This document shows, piece after piece, positions 27,964 through 37,612 of a DNA stretch of 64,000 nt (position 1 is its first letter; every line of letters begins with the position of its first letter). Under the pieces are notes generated by a model. The model had not been told where the DNA came from and searched no databases. It saw only the letters and a list, made by a program, of their open reading frames with translations. A program made the translations under genes and the position numbers. This stretch comes from Clostridia bacterium (GTDB lineage: Bacteria > Bacillota > Clostridia > UBA1381 > UBA9506): NCBI GenBank assembly GCA_017399695.1, contig JAFQBK010000003.1:1-64000 (forward strand). The letters are read 5' to 3'.

Positions 27964-28320
27964 TTATTGGTTGACACGGATTCCTTCCACATTTACCGTA
28001 ACCTTGCCAACCTTAAAACCGGTCATACTTTCGACGCTGTAACGAACATTCTTCATAATGCTGTCGGAAATAACCTTAATGTTAACACCATATTCTACGA
28101 TAATGTGTAAATCAATGCTGATTTTATCATCTTCTGTGGCAACATAAATACCCTTGGTAATGTTGTCCCATCCCAAAAGGCTGGCGATATTATCGGAAGT
28201 GTTGCGATATGCCATGCCAACAACGCCGTAGCAGCCGGAAGCGACAGTTCCTGCAATTCGTGCAATGACATTGGTCGACATTACAATAGCGCCATGCTCA
28301 TTTTCAGTTTTTATAGCCAT
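27964..28320 (-). CDS. Asp23/Gls24 family envelope stress protein (YloU)
   Basis: This 118-residue small alkaline-shock-type protein shows HGAIVMSTNVIARIAG, and a C-terminal GFKVGKVTVNVEGIRV typical of the family. It is cytosolic or membrane-associated, and its exact role is not settled. AGGAGGAAATCGT precedes the ATG. It is paired with the FakA-like gene as in other Firmicutes. Confidence 0.92.
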   Translation of the reverse strand: MAIKTENEHGAIVMSTNVIARIAGTVASGCYGVVGMAYRNTSDNIASLLGWDNITKGIYVATEDDKISIDLHIIVEYGVNIKVISDSIMKNVRYSVESMTGFKVGKVTVNVEGIRVNQ

Positions 28321-28423
28321 ACGATTTCCTCCTATCTGAAATCAAACATTATGCCTGGGGTTATACTGTTATTTTGCCCACTGAAGACTGAACATAAAAC
28401 GGACAAAATATCACATTATCTGT

Positions 28424-28432
28424 ATTATAACA
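28424..28432 (-). promoter_or_regulatory. extended -10 promoter of yloU-fakA-recG
   Basis: The minus strand reads TGTTATAAT, an extended -10 element, 104 bases before the yloU start. No good -35 box is visible. Confidence 0.45.
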
Positions 28433-28501
28433 CAAAGAGATAAAAAATACCAGCAATATTTTTTATCTTTTTGAAAAATTGGGAAAATTTTTTATAAATG
28501 C

Positions 28502-28538
28502 AAAAAAGGCTTGATTTTTGTGTGAAAAATCAAGCCTT
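28502..28538 (-). terminator. terminator of the DUF378 gene
   Basis: AAGGCTTGATTTTT and AAAAATCAAGCCTT pair on the minus strand, followed by TTTTTT. Confidence 0.8.
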
Positions 28539-28578
28539 GCCGAAGTAGAGATAAAGCTTCGGATTTTGCGCGTAAAAA

Positions 28579-28800
28579 TTATTCTACGCCATGTCTTGCA
28601 GGAAGCTTCTCCTTAAAAAGAAGAGTGATGCTCCAAAGACCTGCAATTCCCACCAGAGAATAAATAATACGGCTGATCATGGACATCTGACCACCGAACA
28701 GTGCGGCTACGATATCGAAGCCGAACAAACCGATGGAGCCCCAGTTCAGCGCACCGATGATAACAAGCACCAGTGCTACATTGTCTATTGTACTGGTCAT
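28579..28800 (-). CDS. DUF378 small membrane protein (YuzA-like)
   Basis: This 73-residue protein has two membrane helices (about 7-27 and 38-60) and the family motif LVIIGALNWGSIGLFGFDIV. AAAGGAGTTGGGACCAT precedes the ATG. Single-gene transcript with its own terminator. Function unknown in the family. Confidence 0.85.
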   Translation of the reverse strand: MTSTIDNVALVLVIIGALNWGSIGLFGFDIVAALFGGQMSMISRIIYSLVGIAGLWSITLLFKEKLPARHGVE

Positions 28801-28963
28801 ATGGTCCCAACTCCTTTTTTAGAATCTGAAATAATATTATTTCGGACACTAAAAGTATATCCAAAGGAATACACAATATGCACATTTTTTAAAAAATCTG
28901 TTTGTTGTCATATCAAAGGAAAAATAAAAATAAAATAATAAAAAAGAAAAAAGGAGAGTTTTT

Positions 28964-29212
28964 ATGTATCGGGCAGGTGAATTCAGACAAAAAGAAGTCA
29001 TTAATATTTCAGATGCGTCACGTCTGGGCTTTGTCTCGGATGTGGAGGTGAGTCTTGAAAAGGGTGAGATTGAGGCAATTATCGTTCCGGGAAAAACGCG
29101 GCTTTTTAATTTCGGAAAAAGCGGAGATTATACCATTACCTGGGACAAGATTCGAAAAATTGGCGATGATTTGATTTTGGTGGAAATCCCTTCGATTTTG
29201 CTGAATGAATAA
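28964..29212 (+). CDS. YlmC/YmxH family PRC-barrel protein
   Basis: This 82-residue PRC-barrel protein (DASRLGFVSDVEVSLEKGEIEAII) is of the sporulation-linked YlmC/YmxH type common in Clostridia. AAAGGAGAG precedes the ATG. Exact role unknown. Its presence fits a lineage with sporulation ancestry. Confidence 0.88.
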   Translation: MYRAGEFRQKEVINISDASRLGFVSDVEVSLEKGEIEAIIVPGKTRLFNFGKSGDYTITWDKIRKIGDDLILVEIPSILLNE

Positions 29213-29240
29213 AAGAGGTCTGCTCATGCAGACCTCTTTT
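29211..29240. terminator. bidirectional terminator
   Basis: AAAAGAGGTCTGC-TCAT-GCAGACCTCTTTT is a 13-base-pair stem between the convergent ymxH-like gene and the lipoprotein gene. It overlaps both stop codons. Confidence 0.88.
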
Positions 29241-30849
29241 ATTCGTATTTTAAGAACCATTCATGAATATTATTGTATGGATTTGAACTTGTCGGTTTAA
29301 TGTTTCCGCGAAGCACTTCATCAAAGATGAACGAAGCATCCTTAAAGTAGAGTGCCGCAATCGGCATATCGTGCCGCAAGAGGGTACACATTTCTCCGTA
29401 AAGCTCTTTGATTTGCTGGACGGAGTCAATTTTATCTGCCTGATGCATTAAGTCATCCAAAAGATTATTTCCAACGCCAAAGCTGTTATACTCCGATTCT
29501 AATAAGAATTTCATATCGCAGTTATCTGACATTTCAATCTCGCAAATTGCAAGCTGATACTGTCCCTGATTGATACGGGAAACATAGCTTTCAAACGGCA
29601 CTTGTATAATCTCTATGCGCATACCGATTTGTTCCAGAGCGGTTTTTACTTGACCTGCAAGCTTTATGCGCTGAGAATTTTCCTGATTGACCAAAATAGA
29701 GAGCTCAAGTACTTCATAGCTTTCGTTGCGTGTACGGTCCAGTTTACCATCATTGTCCGTGTCACTCCAACCATCTTGTGCAAGAATTATTTTTGCCTGC
29801 TCTGCATCAAAAAGATAAGCTTCTTCGCCTTCACGGAACAGCCACGACTGCGGGTGAAGCGGGATGTCACAAGGTGCGACGCTTCCGATGTTTAATCCTT
29901 GCGTCAGCTTTCCGCGGTCTATCGCCATGGAAATTGCCCGTCTGGTATCAGCTCCGGAAAGTGCCGGCGTGTTATGGTTAAAGCCTAAAAAGACGAGATT
30001 GTTAGTCGGAAAATCCACCGAGGAGAGCACCCGTTTCGGTGTATATTCAGAGGGACTTAAGACCTTGGAAGAAAGGGCATCGATATTATGGTTTTCCAGC
30101 ATATGAATCGCGGTATCGCGGTCGCTTACCATAGAGACAAGGATGCTATTGATGTGAGATGTCTGATTTTTATGATAGTTTTCATTACGAATGAAAAACA
30201 GTTCTTTGTTTTTCTGATAGGACTGGAGTTTATACGGCCCGGTGCCGTTCGGCAGATATTCGCTCATCTTGTCGACCGCATCCTGCGGTGTTGCTTCTGT
30301 GCGCGAGGAGATGACAGGAAAATCCAAAAGTGCCGGGAAATTGGCAACGGGACGCTTTAATGAGATATGAAGCAGTTTTTCGCCGGAACTGACCGAGTCC
30401 ACATCACACAAAAGTTTCGCATAAAAACCACCGGCAATCAAAAGGGTGCGCAATGAAAATTCCACATCATACGCACTTAACTTTTTACCGTCGTGGAAAT
30501 AGATATTGTCCTTAATTTGAAATGTGTAATGACAGCCGTCTTCGGAGACAGAGTACACTTCGCACAAATTCGGTGTGTAGCTTAAATCCTGATTGATGGT
30601 AAACAGACCGTCATACAAAAGCTTCAGCGTACGCATATTTTCTGCGTTTTGAGTCGCAAGCGGATTTAACGAATCCGTTCCGTAAAGACACAGACGGAGC
30701 GTGCCGCCATCGACGGGTGCCTCATTTGTGTTTTCATATTCTACGACTTGTGAGGGTTCGGTTTCTGTTTCATTACTGCCTTTAGCGCAGGCAAACAGAG
30801 ACAAAATCAAAATGAATGCGCATAAAAACGCGAGTAATCGTTTTGCCAA
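29239..30849 (-). CDS. peptide/nickel-type ABC transporter substrate-binding lipoprotein
   Basis: This is a family 5 solute-binding protein of about 536 residues. A signal peptide ends in the lipobox LFAC (Cys about residue 20), followed by an acidic linker and the SBP_bac_5 fold (NPLATQNAENMRTLKLLYDGL; FLGFNHNTPAL; AISMAIDRGKL). It would sit on the outer face of the membrane. GTG 30858 touches the AAAGGAGG site, so TTG 30849 (eight-base spacing) is the likely start. No permease or ATPase gene is near it. Confidence 0.92.
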   Translation of the reverse strand: MAKRLLAFLCAFILILSLFACAKGSNETETEPSQVVEYENTNEAPVDGGTLRLCLYGTDSLNPLATQNAENMRTLKLLYDGLFTINQDLSYTPNLCEVYSVSEDGCHYTFQIKDNIYFHDGKKLSAYDVEFSLRTLLIAGGFYAKLLCDVDSVSSGEKLLHISLKRPVANFPALLDFPVISSRTEATPQDAVDKMSEYLPNGTGPYKLQSYQKNKELFFIRNENYHKNQTSHINSILVSMVSDRDTAIHMLENHNIDALSSKVLSPSEYTPKRVLSSVDFPTNNLVFLGFNHNTPALSGADTRRAISMAIDRGKLTQGLNIGSVAPCDIPLHPQSWLFREGEEAYLFDAEQAKIILAQDGWSDTDNDGKLDRTRNESYEVLELSILVNQENSQRIKLAGQVKTALEQIGMRIEIIQVPFESYVSRINQGQYQLAICEIEMSDNCDMKFLLESEYNSFGVGNNLLDDLMHQADKIDSVQQIKELYGEMCTLLRHDMPIAALYFKDASFIFDEVLRGNIKPTSSNPYNNIHEWFLKYE

Positions 30850-30931
30850 AACCGACACCTCCTTTGATGAAGAAAGCCGCCGTCTTTGCGCCGGACAGCG
30901 GCTTTATAGTACTTATGTTTATAAAATAAAT

Positions 30932-32653
30932 TTATGCCTTTTTGTTACCATTGATGGTTTCCGAAATATAAGAGATTGCTTTTTCCATTGCCTCATCGGC
31001 ACTCAACTCCAATACTTCGTCATTTGCACGGAGCTTATATTCAACCACATTTTCTACTGCTTTTTTACCAACGGTAATTCTGACAGGGATACCAATTAAG
31101 TCAGCATCCTTAAACTTTACACCAACGCGCTCAGCACGGTCATCCAAAAGAACATCCACGCCTTTTTTACGCAGGTCTTCATAAATTTTCTCTGCTAATT
31201 CAACCTGTTCAGGCTCGCGCATGCTGACCGGAACAACCAATACCTGATACGGCGCAACGCTCATCGGCCAGACAATGCCGTTTTCATCGCTGAACTGTTC
31301 GATAACAGCGGCAATCGTACGGCTGACGCCGATGCCGTAGCAACCCATAATCATTGACTGCGGCTTTCCATTTTCGTCTAAGTATGTGCAATCCATTGCG
31401 TCGGTATACTTGGTGCCGAGCTTAAAGATATGACCAACTTCAACGCCCTGTGTGGTGCTGATGGGTTTGCCGCATTTGGGGCAAACATCACCCTCTGTGA
31501 TGGTACGAACATCAATGACGGCATCTGCCTTAAAGTCAGAAATATTTACATTTTCAAAATGATAATCGGTTTCATTTGCACCAACTACAAAGTTGGTCAT
31601 TTCCATAATTTCTTTGTCGCAGATGACCGGAATATCCAGCCCAATCGGCCCTGCAAACCCAACAGCTGCGTTAGTTATGCGAACCACGGTGTCAGCAGAA
31701 GCTAGCTCTAAATCCTGCTCATTGATGCCTAAATGATTGATGAGTTTTACCTCGTTGATTTCACGGTCGCCACGAACCATAACCGCAACCACCTTTTCGC
31801 CTGCCTGATACAGAATGGTTTTTGCAAAATGCTTGCTGTCGGTATGTAAGAAGTCGACTAATTCTTCAATCGTACCGGCGTGCGGTGTATGAATTTTAGC
31901 CATCGGCTTCGGCTCTTCTTTTTCCATTGTTTCCGGAATACATTCTGCCTTTTCTACGTTTGCCGCATACGAACAAGCAGGGCAGTATGCAATCGTATCT
32001 TCACCGGTATCGGATTTTACCATAAATTCCTGCGAGCCGGAACCGCCCATCGCCCCGGAATCTGCATCAACAACGATATAGTCAAGGTTCATACGGTCAA
32101 ATGCTTTGCAGTATGCACGATACATCTTGTCGTAAGAAAGGTCGAGACCTTCCTTAGTCATATCAAAGCTGTATGCATCTTTCATAATAAATTCGCGGGA
32201 GCGCATCACACCAAAACGCGGACGGCGTTCGTCACGGTATTTGGTCTGAATCTGATATAAGGTCAGAGGGAGCTGACGGTAGGACTTTACGCAGGCTTTT
32301 ACCGTATCGGTAAAAATTTCCTCGTGGGTCGGTCCTAAGCAGAAATCGCGGTTGTTTCTGTCCTTTAAGCGGAACATATCCGAACCAAATACTTCCCAGC
32401 GGCCGGAAGCCTGATATGCTTCTGCCGGAAGCAGAGCAGACATTAAGACTTCCTGCGCGCCCTCAGCATCCATTTCCTCACGGATGATATTTTCTACTTT
32501 ATTCAAAACACGGAGTCCAAGCGGCAAAAAGGAGTAAACTCCTGCCGCAAGCTTGCGGATTAAGCCGGCGCGCAGCATCAACTGGTGGCTGGTAGTTTCA
32601 GCCTCTGCCGGAACCTCGCGCAGAGTGGACAATAACATGTTAGATACTTTCAT
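30932..32653 (-). CDS. proS: prolyl-tRNA synthetase, bacterial type
   Basis: This 573-residue class II synthetase has the prokaryote-type insertion (editing) domain at about 240-400. Motif 2 is [25 protein letters not shown], the editing domain includes [10 protein letters not shown], and motif 3 lies in [22 protein letters not shown] precedes the ATG. No T-box leader is present; the 5' region is only about 50 bases long. Confidence 0.96.
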   Translation of the reverse strand: MKVSNMLLSTLREVPAEAETTSHQLMLRAGLIRKLAAGVYSFLPLGLRVLNKVENIIREEMDAEGAQEVLMSALLPAEAYQASGRWEVFGSDMFRLKDRNNRDFCLGPTHEEIFTDTVKACVKSYRQLPLTLYQIQTKYRDERRPRFGVMRSREFIMKDAYSFDMTKEGLDLSYDKMYRAYCKAFDRMNLDYIVVDADSGAMGGSGSQEFMVKSDTGEDTIAYCPACSYAANVEKAECIPETMEKEEPKPMAKIHTPHAGTIEELVDFLHTDSKHFAKTILYQAGEKVVAVMVRGDREINEVKLINHLGINEQDLELASADTVVRITNAAVGFAGPIGLDIPVICDKEIMEMTNFVVGANETDYHFENVNISDFKADAVIDVRTITEGDVCPKCGKPISTTQGVEVGHIFKLGTKYTDAMDCTYLDENGKPQSMIMGCYGIGVSRTIAAVIEQFSDENGIVWPMSVAPYQVLVVPVSMREPEQVELAEKIYEDLRKKGVDVLLDDRAERVGVKFKDADLIGIPVRITVGKKAVENVVEYKLRANDEVLELSADEAMEKAISYISETINGNKKA

Positions 32654-32706
32654 CTTGTTCGTTCCTTTCGGTTTTTAATCATACTAACCCATAATATACT
32701 TATTAT

Positions 32707-32735
32707 ATAATAAATGAAATCATTTTTTCTGTCAA
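32707..32735 (-). promoter_or_regulatory. promoter of proS
   Basis: TTGACA (32735-32730), a 17-base spacer and TATTAT (32712-32707) on the minus strand. Confidence 0.75.
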
Positions 32736-32762
32736 CTGTTTTAGAATAAATTTAAGAAAAAA

Positions 32763-32791
32763 TTGACTGCATTTCTTGTTAATGTTATAAT
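32763..32791 (+). promoter_or_regulatory. promoter of the FliB-like gene
   Basis: TTGACT (32763-32768), a 17-base spacer and TATAAT (32786-32791). Confidence 0.8.
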
Positions 32792-32870
32792 GATATATAT
32801 GGAATTTTATAAAACTAAATTCTGAAAACCATTGGTTTTACGTGGCGTGTTTTTTATAAGTGAGGTTTTT

Positions 32871-33737
32871 ATGAAAGAGGTATTTCCGAGTTACTATGGG
32901 AAATTTAAGTGTATTGCCGACAAGTGCAAGCATAGCTGCTGTATTGGCTGGGAAATTGATATCGACGAAGCCGCAATGGATTTATATCAATCCTTGAGCG
33001 GAGAGCTTGCCGAAAGAATACGGACAAACATTGAGGGCGAGGTTCCGCATTTTGTTTTAGATGAGAAAGAGCGTTGTCCATTTTTGAACAAAAACGGTTT
33101 GTGCGATATAATCAGTACATACGGCGAAGAGGCTTTGTGTGACATCTGCTATCTGCACCCGAGATTCAGTCATTTCTATGAAGACTTTACGGAAACGGGC
33201 TTGGGGCTTTGCTGCGAAGAAGCGGTAAGATTGATACTAACGGAGAAAGAAAAGTTTTCTGTTTCTTTGCCGTCATCGGTAAGAAACGACGGCTTTTTCA
33301 AAGAGCGTAACGAGGTTTTTGAAATTTTGCAAAACAGAACGGCTCCCATGCTTCAAAGGTTTCAAAAACTTGCGGAAAAATACGGCCTAAAATTTGACTT
33401 TTCCAATGATTTGCTTTATGATTTTTATATGTCTCTTGAACGACTCGACAAAAGTTGGGAAAATGAACTTTTGAAACTGAAAGAGGCGAAGGGAAAGGCA
33501 GTTTTCGAAAGAAAAGATTTACAGATTTTCTTTGAACAGCTAGCTTGTTATTTTATCTTTCGTCACTTCAAAAACGGTGTTGGATTTGCGCTTTTGAGCT
33601 GTTGGGTCATAGGGGAAATATGCGCTGAATGCAGAAGTATGGAAGAAATGCTCGATGTTGTGAGGATGTATTCTTCTGAAATTGAATACAGCGAAGAAAA
33701 CACTGAAAAAGTAGTTGCTTTTTTTCGTAAACGGTGA
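32871..33737 (+). CDS. FliB-like flagellin lysine N-methylase family protein
   Basis: This 288-residue protein has the cysteine pattern of the FliB/YkgJ-related family: CIADKCKHSCCIGW near residues 12-25, RCPFLNKNGLC, ALCDICYLHPRF and LGLCCEEA. Such cysteines are expected to hold an iron-sulfur cluster. FliB methylates lysines of flagellin in Salmonella. ATG 32871 follows GTGAGG. No flagellar gene is in the window, so the target here is unknown. Confidence 0.85.
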   Translation: MKEVFPSYYGKFKCIADKCKHSCCIGWEIDIDEAAMDLYQSLSGELAERIRTNIEGEVPHFVLDEKERCPFLNKNGLCDIISTYGEEALCDICYLHPRFSHFYEDFTETGLGLCCEEAVRLILTEKEKFSVSLPSSVRNDGFFKERNEVFEILQNRTAPMLQRFQKLAEKYGLKFDFSNDLLYDFYMSLERLDKSWENELLKLKEAKGKAVFERKDLQIFFEQLACYFIFRHFKNGVGFALLSCWVIGEICAECRSMEEMLDVVRMYSSEIEYSEENTEKVVAFFRKR

Positions 33738-33794
33738 GTAGGCTCTATTTGCAATAAGAATTCTATCCAATATAACTTAACTGGGGGTTATACG

Positions 33795-34928
33795 ATGTAC
33801 AAAGAGGAATTCAAAAGAGTTGGTTATGTATATTTTGGATATATTTCTCCGGAACTTTCTTCGGAAAATACATATCCCGATTATATCAAAGAAAATGTTT
33901 TGGAGGCAAAAGAGAAGATACGGGCGCACCAAACCGAATCAGCCATTACATTTGCCTTTATGACGGATTTACATTATTCAAGCACAAAAAACCATGACAT
34001 CAGGACCCAGAGGCTTATGAATGCATATCGCGAGCTGAAACGCGATGTGCAGGTTGACAAACTGATTCTGGGCGGAGATTATCTGAATGACGGAACGAAA
34101 GAATATAAAACCAATAACTATATCAGTTTAAGAAATTTCCTGAAAGATGAACGATATTTTCCGGTGAATGGAAATCATGACGACAATTCCATTTGGGATT
34201 TGTGTATTGAAAATGAAGTTTCCGAAAACCATCTGTTGCCCGGGGAACTTTACGATTTGTTTTTTGACCACCTTCCGGATTTAGGAGCAGAATTCAACAA
34301 AAAAGCACCCGGACTTTATTATATGTATAATGACAAAGAACAAAAGGTGCGATACATTTTCTTGGATACGAATGACATACCGTATTCCATCGACGAAAAC
34401 GGAAAATTAAATTATACGAAGCAACACCTGTTTGCTCTGTCCCAGAATCAGCTGGACTGGCTCGTAAATGAAGCCCTTTGTTTTGATGAAAATGGTTGGG
34501 ATATTATTATCATTTCACATAACTTTTATAAATTCGCAGAAGGCGGAAGGAACAATAAAGAGAGTGAACGACTCAAAGTACTGGGCGATGTGTTAGATGC
34601 TTATCAGAACGGGAAAGACATTGACAGAGATTATTTCCGGGATGAGTTTTTCGTTCATTGCAAGGCGGAATTTTCAAAGGCTAAAAGAGGGCATATCATT
34701 GCTTGTTTTGCGGGACATCATCATGCAGATTTTGCAGAACGCACAGACGGAGGAATTCCGGTTATCTATACGAGCAACCTAATGATGTATCATCCGTGTA
34801 CGCCTGAACGAAATGATGGTGACAAGTCAGAGCTTTTGTTTGATGTTGTAACCATTGACAGAAAAGAAAAAGCAATTTATATGACACGCGTTGGCGCAGG
34901 TGAGGATAGAATTATCCGGTATGAATGA
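33795..34928 (+). CDS. calcineurin-like metallophosphoesterase
   Basis: This 377-residue protein shows all metal-binding motifs in order: FMTDLHYSS, LGGDYLNDG, NGNHDDN, IISHNFY and GHHHAD. No signal peptide is seen, so it is likely cytosolic. It cleaves a phosphomono- or diester, substrate unknown. GGGGGT precedes the ATG. The amidohydrolase gene follows 30 bases later. Confidence 0.9.
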   Translation: MYKEEFKRVGYVYFGYISPELSSENTYPDYIKENVLEAKEKIRAHQTESAITFAFMTDLHYSSTKNHDIRTQRLMNAYRELKRDVQVDKLILGGDYLNDGTKEYKTNNYISLRNFLKDERYFPVNGNHDDNSIWDLCIENEVSENHLLPGELYDLFFDHLPDLGAEFNKKAPGLYYMYNDKEQKVRYIFLDTNDIPYSIDENGKLNYTKQHLFALSQNQLDWLVNEALCFDENGWDIIIISHNFYKFAEGGRNNKESERLKVLGDVLDAYQNGKDIDRDYFRDEFFVHCKAEFSKAKRGHIIACFAGHHHADFAERTDGGIPVIYTSNLMMYHPCTPERNDGDKSELLFDVVTIDRKEKAIYMTRVGAGEDRIIRYE

Positions 34929-34958
34929 GGATTTTAATTAGGCAAGGGGAGAATCACA

Positions 34959-36119
34959 ATGAAACTGATAAAAAATGCTCACATTGTAACGATGGAGGGC
35001 AGTGATTTTGAACATGGCTATCTTTTGATTGACGGGGATAAAATAGCGGCAGTAGGGGACATGAAAGACGCACCGGCGTCGGCGGATGAAATCATTGACG
35101 CTGACGGTTTGTACCTGCTTCCGGGCTTTGTGGATGCGCATTGTCACGTCGGTATGTGGGAAGAAAGTATCGGTGAGGCTGGTGCAGACGGAAATGAGGA
35201 AACCGCTCCGATTACGCCGCAGCTGCGTGCAGTAGATGCAATTAACCCCTTTGACGAGGCGTTCGAAAACGCGCGCAAATCGGGCGTGACCACTGTTGTT
35301 ACCGGTCCCGGCAGCGCGAACGTGCTGGGCGGCCAGTTCGCCGCATTAAAGACGGATGGCATCTGTGTCGATGAGATGATTATCAAGGCACCGGTGGCAC
35401 AAAAAGCGGCGCTCGGTGAAAATCCAAAGGCAAGCTACGGCACAAAAAATCAGGCACCGATGACCCGTATGGCGAGTGTGGCGCTTTTAAGGGAAACGCT
35501 CGTAAAGGCGAAAGAATACGCGCGTAAATGGGATACATATAACCAAAACCCCAAAAAAGAAGAACGCCCCGAGCTTGATTTTCAGCTGGAGAGCCTTTTA
35601 CCCGTGATTCGCAGGGAAATTCCGCTGAAAGTACACGCGCACCGAGCCGATGATATTTGTACAGCGATTCGTATCGGGGAGGAGTTTGAGATTCGGATTA
35701 CACTGGAGCATTGTACCGAGGGACACCTGATTGCAGATATCTTAAAAGATAAGAATCTTCCAATAACGCTTGGACCGACCCTCGGCTCAAAAACAAAGCC
35801 TGAGCTTTCCAATCTGTCTTATGCGGTATATACCGAGCTTGAAAAGCGCGGTGTGGACTTTGCCATTATGACAGACCACGGGGAAATTCCGATTCAGGAG
35901 CTTTATCTGTGCGCAATGCTGGCGTTAAGAGCAGGAATAACAAAAGAGACGGCACTTCGCGCCATTACCATCAATGCCGCAAAAAATGCAGGGATTGATG
36001 ACAGAGTAGGTAGTATCCGTGTGGGAAAGGATGCGGACATTCTTTTGATGCGCGGAGAACCGATGACGTTTGATGCCCGTATTGAAAAAGTGTTTATCGG
36101 CGGCAAGCAAATCCTGTAG
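34959..36119 (+). CDS. imidazolonepropionase-like amidohydrolase
   Basis: This 386-residue member of the amidohydrolase superfamily has DAHCHVG (HxH after strand 1), VHAHRADD, LEHCTEGH and a final TDHGE aspartate, giving a binuclear or mononuclear metal site. A C-terminal beta-sandwich segment (VGKDADILLM) completes it. It hydrolyses a C-N bond in a ring or amide; many homologs remain uncharacterised. Cytosolic, no signal peptide. Confidence 0.88.
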   Translation: MKLIKNAHIVTMEGSDFEHGYLLIDGDKIAAVGDMKDAPASADEIIDADGLYLLPGFVDAHCHVGMWEESIGEAGADGNEETAPITPQLRAVDAINPFDEAFENARKSGVTTVVTGPGSANVLGGQFAALKTDGICVDEMIIKAPVAQKAALGENPKASYGTKNQAPMTRMASVALLRETLVKAKEYARKWDTYNQNPKKEERPELDFQLESLLPVIRREIPLKVHAHRADDICTAIRIGEEFEIRITLEHCTEGHLIADILKDKNLPITLGPTLGSKTKPELSNLSYAVYTELEKRGVDFAIMTDHGEIPIQELYLCAMLALRAGITKETALRAITINAAKNAGIDDRVGSIRVGKDADILLMRGEPMTFDARIEKVFIGGKQIL

Positions 36120-36126
36120 GTTTTTA

Positions 36127-36155
36127 TTGACAAAAATCGACTTTTCGTTTAAAAT
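36127..36155 (+). promoter_or_regulatory. promoter of citrate synthase
   Basis: TTGACA (36127-36132), a 17-base spacer and TAAAAT (36150-36155). It lies inside the longest open frame, which shows that translation begins downstream at TTG 36190. Confidence 0.85.
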
Positions 36156-36189
36156 AGTTACATTATTTTTATTTAGGTTGGTGGAATAC

Positions 36190-37548
36190 TTGGAGAACAA
36201 AGAATATTTTAAGCAAACCCTCAGAGACTGGTGTGCAATGGTTGAAGAAAACACCCAGTCGCTGACAAAGAAATATGATAGCTACAAAGTAAAAAGAGGT
36301 CTGCGTAACAGCGATGGTACCGGCGTTTTGGCGGGACTTACCCGTGTAGGCGAGGTTCATGGTTATCTTTTGTACGAAGAAGATAAAGTGGCAGATGACG
36401 GTGTTCTTTCATATCGCGGCATCAATGTGAATGATATACTGAGTGCCTGTGATGCAGAAGGACGTTTTGGCTATGAGGAAGTTACTTATCTTCTGTTGTT
36501 CGGCAAACTGCCGAATCAAAAAGAACTGGATGATTTTAAGCATTTGATGAGTGATTTGCGCCCGCTTCCTTATGGTTTCCGCGAGGATGTTATCATGAAA
36601 TGTCCCTCGCCGGATATTATGAATAAACTGTCAAGAGGAGTCCTGACAACCTATTCTTATGATGAAAATGCGGACGCAACAGACCTCTACAATATGCTCC
36701 GTCAGGCAATCCTTTTGGTTGCGCGTATGCCTACCATGGTTGCGTATTGCTATCAGGCAAAGGCGCATTATTACGACGGAAAGAGCCTTTACATACACAA
36801 TCCGCAGCCGGAACTTTCTACGGCGGAAAACTTTTTATATATGATTCGTCCGGATAATAAGTTCACGGACTTTGAAGCGAAGGTGCTTGATGCGGCATTT
36901 GTTCTTCACGCAGAGCACGGCGGCGGTAACAACTCTGCGTTTACAACTCGTGTGCTGTCCTCAGCGGGAACGGACACCTATTCCGCTATCGGTGCGGCAA
37001 TCGGCTCATTAAAGGGTCCGAAGCACGGTGGTGCCAACCGCAAGGTTATGGGTATGATTGAGGACTTTAAGGCAAACCTTACCGATATTACGGATAAGGA
37101 CCAGATTGCAAAGCATATTGAGAAAATCTTAAATAAGGAAAGCTATGACCGCTCCGGTCTTGTGTACGGTATGGGACACGCAATTTATACCCGTTCCGAC
37201 CCGAGAGCAGTATACTTAAAGAAAAAAGCAGAAGAGCTTGCAGATTTGACCGGTCATTCCGACGAGTTTAAGCTTTACAGCAGTATCGAGGAGCTGACTC
37301 CTGAAATCTTTGCCCGCTTAAAGGGCGACAAGATTATGTGTGCCAATGTAGATTTATATTCGGGTCTCGTTTATAAATGCTTAAATATTCCGGAAGAGCT
37401 TTATACGCCGATGTTTGCCATCGCCCGTATCGCCGGTTGGTGTGCGCACCGTATTGAAGAAGTGATGTACGGAAAGAAAATTATCCGTCCGGCATATAAG
37501 AGTGTATGTAAGCGTATGCCTTATGTGCCGATTTCCGAACGTGAATAA
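36190..37548 (+). CDS. citrate (Si/Re-type hexameric) synthase family protein
   Basis: This protein is about 452 residues long, starting at TTG 36190 behind GGTTGGTGG and giving LENKEYFKQTLRDW. Family motifs are FVLHAEHGGGNNSAFTTRV, GPKHGGANRKV and YGMGHAIYTRSDPRA, which carry the catalytic histidines and Asp region. It condenses acetyl-CoA with oxaloacetate; a 2-methylcitrate synthase activity is possible. No aconitase or isocitrate dehydrogenase is adjacent. An anion permease follows. Confidence 0.93.
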   Translation: MENKEYFKQTLRDWCAMVEENTQSLTKKYDSYKVKRGLRNSDGTGVLAGLTRVGEVHGYLLYEEDKVADDGVLSYRGINVNDILSACDAEGRFGYEEVTYLLLFGKLPNQKELDDFKHLMSDLRPLPYGFREDVIMKCPSPDIMNKLSRGVLTTYSYDENADATDLYNMLRQAILLVARMPTMVAYCYQAKAHYYDGKSLYIHNPQPELSTAENFLYMIRPDNKFTDFEAKVLDAAFVLHAEHGGGNNSAFTTRVLSSAGTDTYSAIGAAIGSLKGPKHGGANRKVMGMIEDFKANLTDITDKDQIAKHIEKILNKESYDRSGLVYGMGHAIYTRSDPRAVYLKKKAEELADLTGHSDEFKLYSSIEELTPEIFARLKGDKIMCANVDLYSGLVYKCLNIPEELYTPMFAIARIAGWCAHRIEEVMYGKKIIRPAYKSVCKRMPYVPISERE

Positions 37549-37560
37549 TAAACCAATGGG

Positions 37561-37593
37561 CTGTGGCTTTGGCTGCAGCCTTCCATTTTGAGA
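37561..37593 (+). terminator. weak terminator-like hairpin after citrate synthase
   Basis: GGCTGTGGC and GCTGCAGCC can pair (with two G-U pairs) around TTTG, followed by TTCCATTTT. It may reduce rather than block read-through into the permease. Confidence 0.35.
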
Positions 37594-37612
37594 AAGTAAA
37601 GGACTTAAAAGG

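Noticed and set aside
32654-32760. T-box leader before proS
   Set aside because: Transcription should start near 32700, leaving about 50 bases, too short for a T-box. No T-box sequence or terminator is present.
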